64,000 nucleotides of DNA from contig CM037880.1 of the NCBI GenBank assembly GCA_021292165.1, positions 22,032,051-22,096,050 on the forward strand, read 5' to 3'. Shown one piece after another: positions 52,856 through 63,064 of the stretch. Both the position numbers and the translations under genes were made by a program. Position 1 is the stretch's first letter. Each line of letters starts with the position of its first letter. The DNA comes from Shinisaurus crocodilurus. Lineage: Eukaryota; Chordata; Lepidosauria; Squamata; Shinisauridae. The notes under the pieces were generated by a model. That model was not told where the DNA came from. It ran no database searches and saw only the letters and a program-made list of their open reading frames with translations.

Positions 52856-53117
52856 GTCCTTGACCCAAGAGATGAGCTGGGAACATGTTTGATTCCCAGA
52901 CAGATCTGGGAAGGGGGAGTCATTCTCTACCTAATTCTAGGCTTTGATGGCGCCATCTTCCTCTGCTCGAGACCTGTTTGCTGGCAGACTGCTCCATAAT
53001 GGTAGCTGTTTCCCTTGCCACTTTTCATGCCTTCATCTGTGCAATGTCTATGCAGTGCCGATGGACTAAGTATCAATCAGTGCCAATGGACCGGCTGTTT
53101 TTGTTTTTTTTCTCTCT
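52856..53117. other. Unassigned spacer
   Basis: Nothing recognised. Confidence 0.5.
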
Positions 53118-53361
53118 GCTTAATTTATTTATTATATTTATACCCCGCCTTTTTTCCTGCAAGGAACCCAAGGCGGCTTACATAATCTTCCTCCTCCTCC
53201 TCCTCTCCATTTTATCCTCACAACAACCCTGTGAGGTAGGTTAGGCTGAGAGTCAGTGACTGGCCCAAGGTCACCCAGTGAAGTTCATGGCCGAGCAGGG
53301 ACTAGAACCCGGATCTCCCGAGTCCCAGTCCAACACTCTCACCACTACGCCACACTGGCTA
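53118..53361 (-). repeat. tRNA-derived SINE (Sauria-SINE-like)
   Basis: One of the best-preserved copies. Minus strand: tail 'tttatttattatatttataccccgccttttttcctgc' on +, (TCC)n at 53188-53208, body 'gtcagtgactggcccaaggtcaccc', head 'caacactctcaccactacgccacactggct'. Confidence 0.92.
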
Positions 53362-55183
53362 ATTGACATGCAGGAGGTAGTTTCCAAGGGGGATTGCAGC
53401 TGGGGAGGAAACACCCTCCCAAAATGCCAAGCCCCTCCCCACAAAAACACGCACCCTTGCAATTAAATTAGGGGGGGGGAATGTTTCCATTAGTGCCAAT
53501 GGGTTCCCAGTGGGACAGCAATTGTGGAGGGAACAGTCAACCTTCCCCTCTGTGTGTGCTTCTTCCCCCGCCCCCTCCACAGGGCAATTAAGCTTAGGGG
53601 AAAAACCCTTCTGTTGGTGGTCAATGGAAGCTTTTGCTAAACTTAATTTCATGGGGTGGGAGTAATTTTCCTCCAAGAAGGGGGGGGGAGAGAGAGAAGG
53701 GCAGGGAGAAGTGGGGGGGGGGCATGCATGTTCTTTTTTTTATTTCCTAAAAGGTTAAACAATCTGGGCAGGAAGTCCTCTGCAGGTGCCCCAAGTGTGT
53801 GTCAGATCCTGGTCTTGTGTGTGTGTGTGTGTGTGTGTGTGTGGTATGGTCCACTGCGAAATCCACAGGTTGGATTCATAGAAATCCGAATTCATTTGAT
53901 TCCATTGCAGATTGCTCCAACATCCCCAGAGCAATAGTCCAGCATGCTGTAAAACTGGACAGCTATGCCAAACAGAGCACAGGTGACACAACAGGTTGCA
54001 GGATCTTACCCAAAGGACCTGCTTTGGAGCTGAACGCCTTCAGTTATGCATCAGCCGTAAACACTGAGTGAAACAGAAGCACTTCGTTCCAGATGGGGAA
54101 ATAATGAGCATCCACAAGAAAGGCTAAGCATTTGGTATGTCAAAAGGTGACCTAGAAGAACAGCCTAGAATGATCACAGAGGAACAGCGGCGGTAGAGAA
54201 GTCAGGTCTGAAAAATAAAACACGCATGCCAGTGAATGAAGGGGAATTTGGGGCAAGACTGGTCACCATCTGTAACCACAAGGACAGAAGAAATCTCCGA
54301 GGGGGGGTGGGATAAGCAGGACTAGGGGAAGCAAGAGTAAGGGGAACCCAAGCGATGTAATGGGGCAGTGCTCTGAACCCAAGGGGAGTGGTTTTGGGGG
54401 ACCCCAATAACCACTGAGGGAGCTTGAATCAACATGACATGCCATTTTTGGCTTATGGGGTAGGGGCTAGCAAAAGCCCAATATCATAAAAAGTAGTGTG
54501 CCCAACTTTTGAGACCCTGTTCCTGACTTCAGTGCCCAGGAAGTGCATTGTGCCAACTCTGGGCTTTGGGGACAGAGCTCAGATTTCCCCTCTGTTGACA
54601 CCCTGCCTTCCTAGTCACACAGCCTGCCTTTTCCACCTTTGCATCTGTCCTTAGTTATGGATCCTTCCCTACCCTTAAACACACAGACACCCTACCATTA
54701 AATCAATGTAAGATAGCAACTAACACATTCATTGTGCGTAGCCAACCCTGTTATCCTTCTTCCTGGACCTGTTAGGACTCTGTCTAGTCTTGATATATTT
54801 TATAATCTTAGCATGGATCTCTGTCAGAGAGAAATGAATAGGTTAGATTCAGACTTAGTCATACTTAGAGTAGACCCATGGAAGTCTGGGTTGTATCCAA
54901 TGTTAGTCTAACTTAAGTTCCATTCATTTCAATGGGTCTACTCTAAGTAGGACTAGCATTGGATCCAACACTGAATCCAACCCTAGGTTTGAGGATGAGG
55001 ATTTGTTGAGCACACCCCTCTTGGACTCCTCCCTGCCCCCCGTATCTTTCAATCAGAAACAAATGTTCATACACAGCACTCATGATAAAATGAGGAAATG
55101 GCAAATTTAATTTGTAGAAGTGATATTTCTAGTCCTCATGGTTGTACGCAAAATAGACTTATAATTTCTACATCTGCACAGGG
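53362..55183. other. Unassigned intergenic sequence
   Basis: Contains the GT microsatellite 53816-53843. Near 54855-54975 there is an inverted pair ('gacttagtcatacttagagtagaccca' and 'gggtctactctaagtaggactagc') typical of a short MITE. No gene is supported. Confidence 0.5.
53816..53843. repeat. (GT)n microsatellite
   Basis: About 14 GT dinucleotides. Confidence 0.94.
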
Positions 55184-55299
55184 CAGCCATTCCCAACCTG
55201 GTTCCCTCTAGATGTGTTGTACTGCAACTCCCTGCTGGCTTAGGAATTATGGGAGTTGCCGTCCAACACATCTGGAGGGAACCAGGTTGGGGAAGGCTG
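55184..55299. mobile_element. Palindromic hAT-type MITE with perfect 8-bp duplication
   Basis: Begins CAGCCATTCCCAACCTGG and ends CCAGGTTGGGGAAGGCTG. Flanked by GCACAGGG on both sides (55176-55183 and 55300-55307). 116 bp, no coding capacity. Confidence 0.9.
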
Positions 55300-55404
55300 G
55301 CACAGGGCTTTACATACATACACCTTATTCCCACAAGCACCACAGCACGATGTGCAGTCAACAGATTAATCACTTGTTCACATGGAAGGTAAGAGCACTA
55401 CTAA

Positions 55405-55580
55405 AAGGTCCATGGCTCAGTAGCAAAACCACATGCTTAGCGCATTTAAGGTCCCAGGTTCAGTCTCTCATCTCTTTGGTTAAAAGAGTCTAGGCAAAGA
55501 GCTTTAGCCGAGACCTACATATAGAGCTACTGCCAGTCAAAGCAGCAGCGGGTGCATGAATGGTCTGACTTGGTGTAACA
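55405..55580 (+). repeat. tRNA-headed SINE (diverged)
   Basis: Head 'ggtccatggctcagtagcaaaaccacatgcttagcgc', B-box 'ggttcagtctc', tail 'gaatggtctgacttggtgtaa'. It is an old copy of the tRNA-Ala-headed family. Confidence 0.65.
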
Positions 55581-55710
55581 ACTCCCCTATTTGACTTCTA
55601 AAATTATCAAAATGTGGAGTAGTCACAAGTGACCTGCTAATGGAGGAGGAGGAGGAGGAGGAGGAGCAGTGGCCAGAGAAGGATCAGTTCCTCTAATAAA
55701 GTACAATGGA

Positions 55711-55937
55711 GAGCCAGTGTGGCATAGAGTGTTGGACTGGGATTCAGGAGATCCTGGTTCCAGTCCCCACCCACTCAGCCATGAAGCTCACTGGGTGACT
55801 TTGGACCAATTGCTGACTCTCAGCCTAACCTACCTCACAAGGTTGTTGTGAGGATAACATGGAGAAGATTATGTAAGCCGCCTTGGGTTCCTTGCAGGAA
55901 AAAAGGCGGGATTTAAATATAATAAATAAATAAGTAA
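55711..55937 (+). repeat. tRNA-derived SINE (Sauria-SINE-like)
   Basis: Head 'gagccagtgtggcatagagtgttgg' (10-bp shorter than the consensus), B-box 'ggttccagtcc', tail 'gcaggaaaaaaggcgggatttaaatataataaataaataag'. Confidence 0.9.
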
Positions 55938-55970
55938 ATTGTTCTGTTCCTCTCTCCTTCCCTCTCATTG

Positions 55971-56878
55971 ACCTGGTTCACATGTTATGACAAGCCAGAG
56001 TATGGTTGTTGCCTTATCCAGAGTTTACCCATGATTTTTCTGCCAATCACACAAAACGCAGTTTGTTTTTTCAATCCCTGGGTGGTTTGATTCCCTCCTT
56101 CGCATTCTCCCTCCCTATATCCCAATTCCCAAATGGCTTTGTGGTGCTGTAGTACTGGCATGTAGTTCACCAGCAGGGGGAGGGTTAACCTCTTTTGCCT
56201 GCCACCTCTGTAGCCTGGTGAAACAACCAATGAGCAGTTCTGGGCTCAGCAGGTAATGACAACCCATAGTTAAGACAATCCAGAGTTCACAACCCAACAA
56301 CAAACCATGAGTTCTCTTCCTGGGTTGTTTGTGGTTAACAATTGACAGCCATGAGGCAATTAATAGCAAGTAATTGGAAGACTGCCCGGATGCTGACAAT
56401 ACCTATGTGGAAAAAGAAAATTTGAGACACAGCATTAAATGAAAAATTGACACATAAGTTAGGAGTGCATAGAGGAATAAAGAAAAGAGATACTTTTAGG
56501 AAGGACTGACGAAAATATAGAGATTATATGAAAAAAGAATTGAACAGAATAACCATGGTAGAAGCTTATAGAAATCTGTGGAACTCATGAAAAGAAGATT
56601 ATAAAGGAATGAAATAGGATAAATAAATATACTACACTGGAATATAAATAGAAAATAAGATGGAAGATGAAAATTTTGAAACTGACCACGTTGGGGGAGG
56701 GATTGGGGAGGGATTATATATTAATACTAGTGCTTTGTTTATACACACACACACACACACACACACAAATTTAAGTTTGTGGTTAACAACCTATAGTTAA
56801 CCCATAGTTCTGGATTCGCAAGTAATGACAACCCAGGATTCAACAACCAGCCATACTCTGGGTTGTCATTATGTGTGA
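55971..56878. mobile_element. ~0.9-kb DNA transposon with ~40-bp inverted termini
   Basis: Left end 'cctggttcacatgttatgacaagccagagtatggttgttg'. The right end is its inverse: 'caaccagccatactctgggttgtcattatgtgtgaaccagg'. Additional 'tgacaacccatagtt/aacccatagtt' inversions lie inside. The centre (56395-56735) is AT-rich and resembles a decayed LINE UTR or a further insertion. There is no transposase frame and no clear duplication. Confidence 0.7.
56743..56767. repeat. (CA)n microsatellite
   Basis: About 12 CA dinucleotides within the DNA transposon. Confidence 0.93.
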
Positions 56879-56937
56879 ACCAGGTGACTGCAATCCTGAG
56901 CAGAATCTTTTGAAGCAGCGGCTTAGAGAAAGGGAAG

Positions 56938-57140
56938 AGGTTGTGGCTCAGTGTGATAGAGCACATGCTTTGCATGCAGGAGGTCCCAGGTTCAATCCCC
57001 CGTATCTCCGGGAAGGGCTAGGAAGGAATCCTGCCTGAAACCCTGGAGAGCCGCTGCCAGCCGGCGTCGACAATACTGGGCTAGATGGACCAATGGTCTG
57101 ACTCAGTGTAGGGCAGCTTCCTATATGTACCTGTGTTCGT
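56938..57140 (+). repeat. tRNA-Ala-headed SINE with CR1-like tail
   Basis: Head 'ggttgtggctcagtgtgatagagcacatgctttgcatgcag', B-box 'ggttcaatccc', body 'aagggctaggaaggaatcctgcc', tail 'ctagatggaccaatggtctgactcagtgtagggcagcttcctat'. Confidence 0.88.
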
Positions 57141-57524
57141 ATGAGCTGCTTAGTTTGCGGTCAGTGGGTCATTGCCTAGTTCCATTATGTCTTATGTCCT
57201 TCTGTCCCTGCCCACCTGGATGGATGGAGCAGCTGTCTCAACCAAAGTTCCCTGGTGAGTGAGACTGGAGACAGGCACAGGCGTGGAGGTTAGGGGAAGT
57301 AAGTAATAGGGGACCATTTCTGCTGAAAATTATTTTAAAGAAGTTTCCCCCCCAACCCACGAATTCCCACGTAGCACAGTAGAATGCACAGTGCCACGTA
57401 CGGATGGTCTTTGTATGCTCATCATGAGCATGCAGGCAAATTTAGAGTAAGTTCAGAAATTGTGTGTGCGTGTGTGGCGCGGGCAAGGTGGGGGGGGTCA
57501 TCAATGCAAACAAGTTGGGGAAAC
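57141..57524. other. Unassigned intergenic sequence
   Basis: Nothing recognised; contains a G-run near 57490. Confidence 0.5.
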
Positions 57525-57676
57525 ATCATCTTTTGGGGAAGAAGTTAAGTTCCATCAAAATAGATGGGATTTACTTCTACTTAATGTACTTATCGTGGGA
57601 GCATTACAATAAGCACATTAAGTAGATGCAAATCCCATTTATTTTGAAGGAGCTTAACTTCTTCCCCCAAAGATAG
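57525..57676. mobile_element. Inverted-repeat MITE
   Basis: Left arm 'catcttttggggaagaagttaagttcc...gatgggatttacttctacttaatg', right arm the inverse 'cattaagtagatgcaaatcccat...ggagcttaacttcttcccccaaagatag'. Arms about 65 bp. Confidence 0.75.
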
Positions 57677-57809
57677 TGGACTGCATCTGGGATCTGCTTT
57701 GCAATGACAGAAGGCCTCTGCTCACAAAAAAGGTGCCTCTGACCTGGGGGGAGCCCCTCTTCCCCCCCAGGTCACCCCGTTCAGCAGGGTCCACCAACTC
57801 TGTGTAGCA

Positions 57810-57899
57810 CAGTGTTCTCCAACCTTGGATAGCTGGCGGGGGCATGCTGGGAGTTGTAGGCCAAAAACATCTGGGGACCCAAGGCTGGAGAACACTGGC
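57810..57899. mobile_element. Palindromic hAT-type MITE (rearranged)
   Basis: Termini CAGTGTTCTCCAACCTTGG and its inverse ending GGAGAACACTG match the 28746 copy, but the left arm has lost most of its inner half. No octamer duplication seen. Confidence 0.75.
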
Positions 57900-58360
57900 A
57901 TTTCCAGGGGGCTGGAAGGGCTGCTCTGGGGAGGAGGGGGTGTGGGAAGTCTGCTTCCACAAGTCTAGTTGCATTGCACATGCCAAGAGCTGGACCCAAA
58001 CCAATGTTTCTCAAACCTTTTTAAATCGATTGACACACACCCCTTTGAAAATGACTCTACAGTTGTGTTTCCCTCCTGCCTCTGAAAGAAAGTGACGCGG
58101 CAAAAATATGTTTTCCAGAATGCCATTAATGATCATAGTGCTTTACAGAGTCGACGACACACGACAGGGTCCCTGCCCTGATGAGCTTACAATCGAAAAT
58201 TCAATACAGGAGCAGACAGCAAGGGGAAGGGAAGACGGGAATGGTGACAGTAAACAGACATTCAGCTCCAGATGCTTCCTTTCAGGAGATGAGGAAGGGC
58301 TGAGCGAGCCAACGCAGCCTTCCCAGCCAAACGTTTGGGACTTCAATGCCCATCAGTCAT
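57900..58360. other. Unassigned; possible ancient repeat
   Basis: 58125-58205 ('gtgctttacagagtcgacgacac...gggtccctgccctgatgagcttacaatc') looks like an old vertebrate LINE/SINE tail, family not identified. No gene. Confidence 0.4.
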
Positions 58361-58562
58361 AGGAACATAGGAAGCTGCCTTATACGGAGTCAGACCATTG
58401 GTCCATCTAGCCCAGGGTTGTCGACACTGACCCGGCAGTGGCTCTCCATGGTTTCACGCAGGATTCCTTCCTAGCCCCTACCTGCAGATTCCGGGGATCA
58501 AACCTGGCTGGGACCTCCTGCATGCAACGCCTGTGCTCTATTCACACTGAGCTACAGCACCT
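58361..58562 (-). repeat. tRNA-Ala-headed SINE part of a 5S-tRNA composite
   Basis: Minus-strand copy: tail on + 'aggaacataggaagctgccttatacggagtcagaccattgg', head 'gcatgcaacgcctgtgctctattcacactgagctacagcacc'. On its own strand it is immediately preceded by a 5S-like segment (58563-58652). Confidence 0.85.
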
Positions 58563-58652
58563 GGTATCCAAGGCGGTCACCCATCCAAGAGCACTAACCA
58601 GGCCTGACCCTGCTTAGCTTCCAAGATCAGACTAGATTGGGCTGTTCAGGGC
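58563..58652 (-). repeat. 5S rRNA-derived segment adjoining a tRNA-headed SINE
   Basis: The reverse complement reads 'cctgaacagcccaatctagtctgatcttggaagctaagcagggt...cctggttagtgctcttggatgggtgaccgcc', clearly 5S rRNA-like over ~85 bases. It leads straight into the tRNA-like head of 58361-58562, giving a 5S-tRNA dimeric SINE or a chance junction. Confidence 0.8.
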
Positions 58653-58833
58653 TGCCAGAAATCCCAGTCTTTATGGGAAAAGTAACTTTTGAAGAGGGAT
58701 TTGAACGGAGAGGAAAATGGCACAATGGAACAAGAGAGAGGCACTCCACATTGCAGTGGGACTTACATAGCAAAGCCATCAGGTGTACCGACGATTAGCT
58801 TCTCCAGTCACTTAGATGCCATTTAAACTAGAA

Positions 58834-58971
58834 CAGCCTTCCCACAACCTGCTGCCCTCCCAGACGTTTTGGACTACAGCTCCCATCAGCCCTGACCGTT
58901 GGCCATGATGGCTGGGGCTGATGGGAGTTATAGTCCAAAACATCTGGACACCGCCATGTTGAGGAAGGCTG
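58834..58971. mobile_element. Palindromic hAT-type MITE
   Basis: 'cagccttcccacaacctgctgccctcccagacgttttggactac' and its inverse ending 'ccatgttgaggaaggctg'. Flanks AACTAGAA and AACACGAA match at 6 of 8 positions. Confidence 0.78.
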
Positions 58972-59440
58972 AACACGAACGTGATAAGTCCAGGAATAAT
59001 TCGACGTTAGTGCCTGAAATGCCTCTTCCAGGGTTGCAGAATTTGCACCGGTTGACACTGGGTGGGAACCTGTCAGCAAGGTTAGGTGTATGTATTAATT
59101 ACAAGCAAACACGCGAACAAGCCCCCATCCCAATTATTCAATCCAGTTTCTCAGAAATCAAAAGGAGCGAGAGACGGACCTTGCTGGTGGGGGCTAAAAC
59201 ATCATTTTATTATAAGAATTAAATTCGAGATACTGTTCAGCTGTGCGGACGACAATGGAAGAATGACAGCTCCCAATAGTCAAGAACTGGAAATGGGTAC
59301 TGGGCTTGAGTATCGTCTGAGCAGAATCATGTTCATAACTTACCTGCCAACTGTTAAGTGAGCCATTTACTTTACACCTACAAAAAAAAATAAAAAGCAC
59401 CACCACGTAGAATCTTAAAGGGCCAGAAGCGACACAATCC
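58972..59440. other. Unassigned sequence upstream of the FZD8 CpG island
   Basis: No repeat recognised and no supported gene. It may include distal promoter sequence. Confidence 0.45.
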
Positions 59441-59570
59441 TCTTCCAGCCCCGGCGCAATCCACGATCCACCTTAAGCGAGAGGGCTTGGGGGGGGGGGT
59501 CCCCGTTCCCCGCCCGGAGCCCAAGTGATAGGTAGCTGGGGCAGGCGAGGCGGAGCCTGGCATCCTTCTG

Positions 59571-59578
59571 TATAAATA
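59571..59578 (+). promoter_or_regulatory. Candidate TATA box of FZD8
   Basis: TATAAATA lies inside the GC-rich island about 720 bp before the FZD8 start codon. If used, transcription would begin near 59600, giving a 5'UTR of about 690 nt. It is based on the motif alone. Confidence 0.4.
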
Positions 59579-59975
59579 ACCCTGAGAGCGCGGCCACCGG
59601 ATTGGCGCTGCTGGAGCTGGAGAGAGCGAGAAGTTGTGCAAACGGGACTGTGGTGGCTGGTTGCTGCCGCCGCCGCCGCCGCCGCCTACGAAGCCGCTGC
59701 CGCTCAGGTGGCAGAGCGAGAGGAGCGCGCTGCACATCGCCCGTGGCTCCGCAGGCACCGGCGCTCCGCACGCCTGGATCTGCGGAGGGGCAGCCCCGAT
59801 CGGCTCGGGGGCTGGCGGCAGCGGGCTCCTGGGCAGCGTGGAGCGGCCGCCGCCACTTCCGCGGCTCCTCAGCCATCTTGACACGGCACGGCCGGGGGGA
59901 AAGTTGAGGGAAGCGAGGAGGAGGTGCTGCTGCAGCGCCGAATCGCCCCTCTTGCGACAAAGGCGAGAGCGAGAG

Positions 59976-60005
59976 ATGAGCGCGGGACGGCTGGAAGCTG
60001 ACTGA
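59976..60005 (+). other. Nine-codon upstream ORF in the FZD8 5'UTR
   Basis: ATG at 59976 with G at -3, stop TGA at 60003-60005, about 286 nt before the main ATG. If the transcript starts upstream of it, it could dampen FZD8 translation. Only the sequence is seen; conservation is untested. Confidence 0.45.
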
Positions 60006-60290
60006 GCTTTGGGAGAGAGAAGGGACCGCCGCCGCTCCGCTCCCGGGCCGGAGGGCGGACTTGCTGCGTGGGAGGGAGGCAGCGCTCTGGAGGCTAAAAG
60101 GCGCGCTGGAGCTTGGAGAGGTGGCGGCGGCAGCGGCGGCGGCGCACCCCGGCGTGGAGACCGTCTTGGCGGGGCTGGTGGAGGCGGCAGCGGCGGCAGC
60201 AAAGAAGGACAAGCGTGGCCGGCTCTTTCTCTGCCGGGGGACTCCGCCAGGACGTGCTGCTGCTGCTGCGTTCGCTCCTCCTGCCCGAGC

Positions 60291-62416
60291 ATGGAGCGGA
60301 GTTACCTGTTAGCCCTCGCTTTCCTGCCGCTCTTGCTGCCCGCTCGGTCGCCGCTGCAGCCGCGCTCTAGCTGCGCCGCCTCGGCCGCTTCCGCCGCTGC
60401 TGCTGCCGCCGCCGCCGCCGCCGGTGCGTCCTCGTCGTCGTCTTCATCGGCGGCGGCGGGGGCGTCCGCCTCGTCGGCCAAGGAGCTGTCGTGCCAGGAG
60501 ATCACGGTCCCGCTGTGCAAAGGCATCGGCTATAACTACACGTACATGCCCAACCAGTTCAACCACGACACGCAGGACGAGGCGGGGCTGGAGGTGCACC
60601 AGTTCTGGCCCCTGGTGGAGATCCAGTGCTCGGCGGACCTGCGCTTCTTCCTGTGCAGCATGTACACGCCCATCTGCCTGGAGGACTACAAGAAGCCGCT
60701 GCCGCCCTGCCGCAGCGTGTGCGAGCGGGCCAAGGCCGGCTGCGCGCCCCTCATGCGCCAGTACGGCTTCGCCTGGCCCGACCGCATGCGCTGCGACCGC
60801 CTGCCCGAGCAAGGCAACCCGGACACGCTTTGCATGGACTACAACCGCACGGACCTCGCCACGGCCGCGCCGCCGCCCGCGCCGCCGCAGCAGCCCAAGC
60901 CGCCGCACCGCAAGCCCGGAGGAGCCGGCGCGGCCAGGAGCCCGGGCGCAGCCGTGCCGCTGCCGCCCGCCCCCGAGCCTCCCCTGCGCAAGGCCCGCCC
61001 GCCGGCCCCCTGCGAGCCGGGCTGCCAGTGCCGGGCGCCCATGGTGTCGGTCTCCAGCGAGCGCCACCCGCTGTACAACCGGGTCAAGACGGGCCAGATC
61101 GCCAACTGCGCCCTGCCGTGCCACAACCCGTACTTCAGCCCGGACGAGCGCGCCTTCACCGCCTTCTGGATCGGCCTGTGGTCCATCCTCTGCTTCATCT
61201 CCACCTTCGCCACCGTCTCCACTTTCCTCATCGACATGGAGCGCTTCAAGTACCCGGAGCGGCCCATCATCTTCCTCGCCGCCTGCTACCTCTTCGTCTC
61301 CTTGGGCTACCTGGTGCGCCTGGTCGCCGGCCACGAGAAAGTGGCGTGCAGTGGCGGGGCGGCGGCGGGAGCAGGGCCAGCGGGCGCAGCCGGGGGTGCT
61401 GCAGGGGCCGCCGCGGCCGTCGGAGGGCGTGGGGCGGCAGGGGGCGCCACTGAGCTCCAGCCGGAACTGGCCGTGGCGGAGCATGTGCGCTATGAGAGCA
61501 CCGGCCCGGCGCTGTGCACGGTGGTCTTCTTGCTGGTGTACTTCTTTGGCATGGCCAGCTCCATCTGGTGGGTCATCCTATCGCTCACCTGGTTCCTGGC
61601 GGCCGGCATGAAGTGGGGCAACGAAGCCATTGCGGGCTACGCCCAGTACTTCCACCTGGCGGCTTGGCTGCTGCCCAGCGTCAAGTCCATCGCTGTGCTG
61701 GCGCTCAGTTCGGTGGACTGGGGACCCCGTGGCGGGCATCTGCTACGTGGGCAACCAGAGCCTGGAGAACTTGCGGGGCTTCGTGCTGGCCCCCTTGCTC
61801 ATCTACCTGGCCATCGGCTCCATGTTCCTGCTGGCCGGCTTCGTGTCGCTCTTCCGCATCCGGAGCGTCATCAAGCAGCAGGGGGGAGCCACCAAGACGC
61901 ACAAGCTGGAGAAGCTCATGATCCGCCTGGGCCTCTTCACGGTGCTCTACACGGTGCCCGCCGCCAGCGTGGTCGCCTGCCTCTTCTACGAGCAGCACAA
62001 CCGCCCCCGCTGGGAGGCCACGCACAACTGCCCCTGCCTACGGGACCAGCAGCCCGATCAGGCCCGCCGGCCAGACTATGCGGTCTTCATGCTCAAGTAC
62101 TTCATGTGCCTTGTGGTGGGCATCACGTCGGGAGTGTGGGTCTGGTCGGGAAAGACTCTGGAGTCCTGGAAGGCGCTTTGCACCCGCTGCTGCTGGGCCA
62201 GCAAGGGGACCGCCGCCGTCGCAGGGGGCATTCGGAGCCGTTGGCGGAGGCGGAGTTGGAGGGGGCATGGTGACTGCTGCCGCGGTGGGCGGACTCGGGG
62301 GTGGTGGCGGCGGCGGCGGCTCCATGTACAGTGACGTCAGCACTGGCTTGACGTGGAGGTCTGGCACCGCCAGTTCGGTTTCGTACCCGAAACAGATGCC
62401 CTTGTCCCAGGTGTGA
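60291..62416 (+). CDS. FZD8: Frizzled-8, Wnt receptor (two apparent frameshifts)
   Basis: FZD8 is a seven-pass plasma-membrane receptor that binds Wnt and, with LRP5/6, signals through Dishevelled. The start ATG (60291) has a strong context (A at -3, G at +4) and begins a signal peptide. An Ala/Ser-rich stretch (about 28-60) precedes the cysteine-rich domain (C68-C181), with glycosylation motifs N82-Y-T and N185-R-T. A Pro-rich linker and second Cys cluster (C241 onward) lead to TM1 (about 289-313), TM2 (326-346), a Gly/Ala insert (354-395), TM3 (from 407) and TM4 (452-472). An extra T at 61719 breaks the frame at codon 477. TM5-TM7 follow in the next frame, with the Dishevelled-binding KTLESW at 62152-62169. 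A second one-base gain around 62205-62229 (probably the GGGGG at 62224-62228) restores the frame ending in the PDZ-type 'LSQV' and TGA at 62414. Without the two extra bases the protein is 707 aa; mammalian FZD8 is about 694. The C-terminus distinguishes it from FZD5. Confidence 0.95.
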
Positions 62417-63064
62417 AAGGGGGAGTGACAGGAGGGGATGAATGAACTTCCTAACGGCCTCCTCCGGGTGCAGAGCAGGGCAACCGCAGGAGGCTCCCAA
62501 GTGCCAGACCAGCTCCCTCGGCCTCCTTTTCCCTACTCATCCAGGGAGCCCACATACTTCAGGGCACCAGCTTATCTTGTTGACCGAGGGAGCGGAAGCC
62601 TGCCCAGACCAGAACTGTCTTAAGCTGCTCCTTCAACTAGCAAGAGCCCCCTTCGTTTGCACGGGGGGGGGGGGAGCTTCTCGTTTGCGCTTTCTCTTTC
62701 CTTCACACTCGGAGACAACATCTAAAAATGGATGTCTGCTAGGACTGCGGGGGCTTGGGGAAGGCTTTTAAAGAATTTCCTTTTTATTAAAACAAAACAA
62801 AACTGGCAGATGCCTTAAACACGTTCAAACCATGTCTTAATTATACACCCCAAATAAATACGGGTTTCTTATGTTAAAGGATGTATTTATATAATTATTT
62901 GGTACCTTGTGCAAAACATGTAAAATATGTATATAATCCAAATGCTATACAGTCTGTAAATTTTTTTTGTTTAAAAAAAAAAAGTTTAGAGGCTTACCAT
63001 CACCGCTCCCTCCTAAGAGCAAATATTTGAGTATTCTATTTTGTCAATAAAATAATGATAAATG
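62417..63064 (+). other. FZD8 3'UTR with candidate poly(A) signals
   Basis: AT content rises after the stop. ATTAAA occurs at 62786, AATAAA at 62853 and at 63046-63051, followed by a GT-rich stretch. The last signal is the likeliest 3' end. No repeat is seen until 63230. Confidence 0.65.

Larger units (their letters stand above)
59440..62420. promoter_or_regulatory. CpG island covering FZD8 promoter and coding exon
   Basis: GC content and CpG density rise sharply at about 59440 and stay high through the whole single exon to about 62420. Low-complexity GCC/GGC runs occur in the 5'UTR and coding region. CpG islands of this extent are typical of developmental regulator genes. Confidence 0.85.

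Noticed and set aside
60009..60290. Upstream in-frame extension of FZD8
   Set aside because: It starts at TTG, has no in-frame ATG before 60291, and would place low-complexity sequence ahead of the signal peptide.
59378..60292. 304-codon minus-strand open frame over the FZD8 promoter, with a second 265-codon one overlapping
   Set aside because: Both are Pro/Arg/Ala-rich low-complexity products of GC-rich DNA opposite the FZD8 5'UTR, with no domain. Stops are rare by composition alone.
60424..61611. Long + strand and minus-strand (60444-61484) frames overlapping FZD8
   Set aside because: They are shadows of the FZD8 exon in other frames, with Arg/Ala/Pro-biased composition and no homology.
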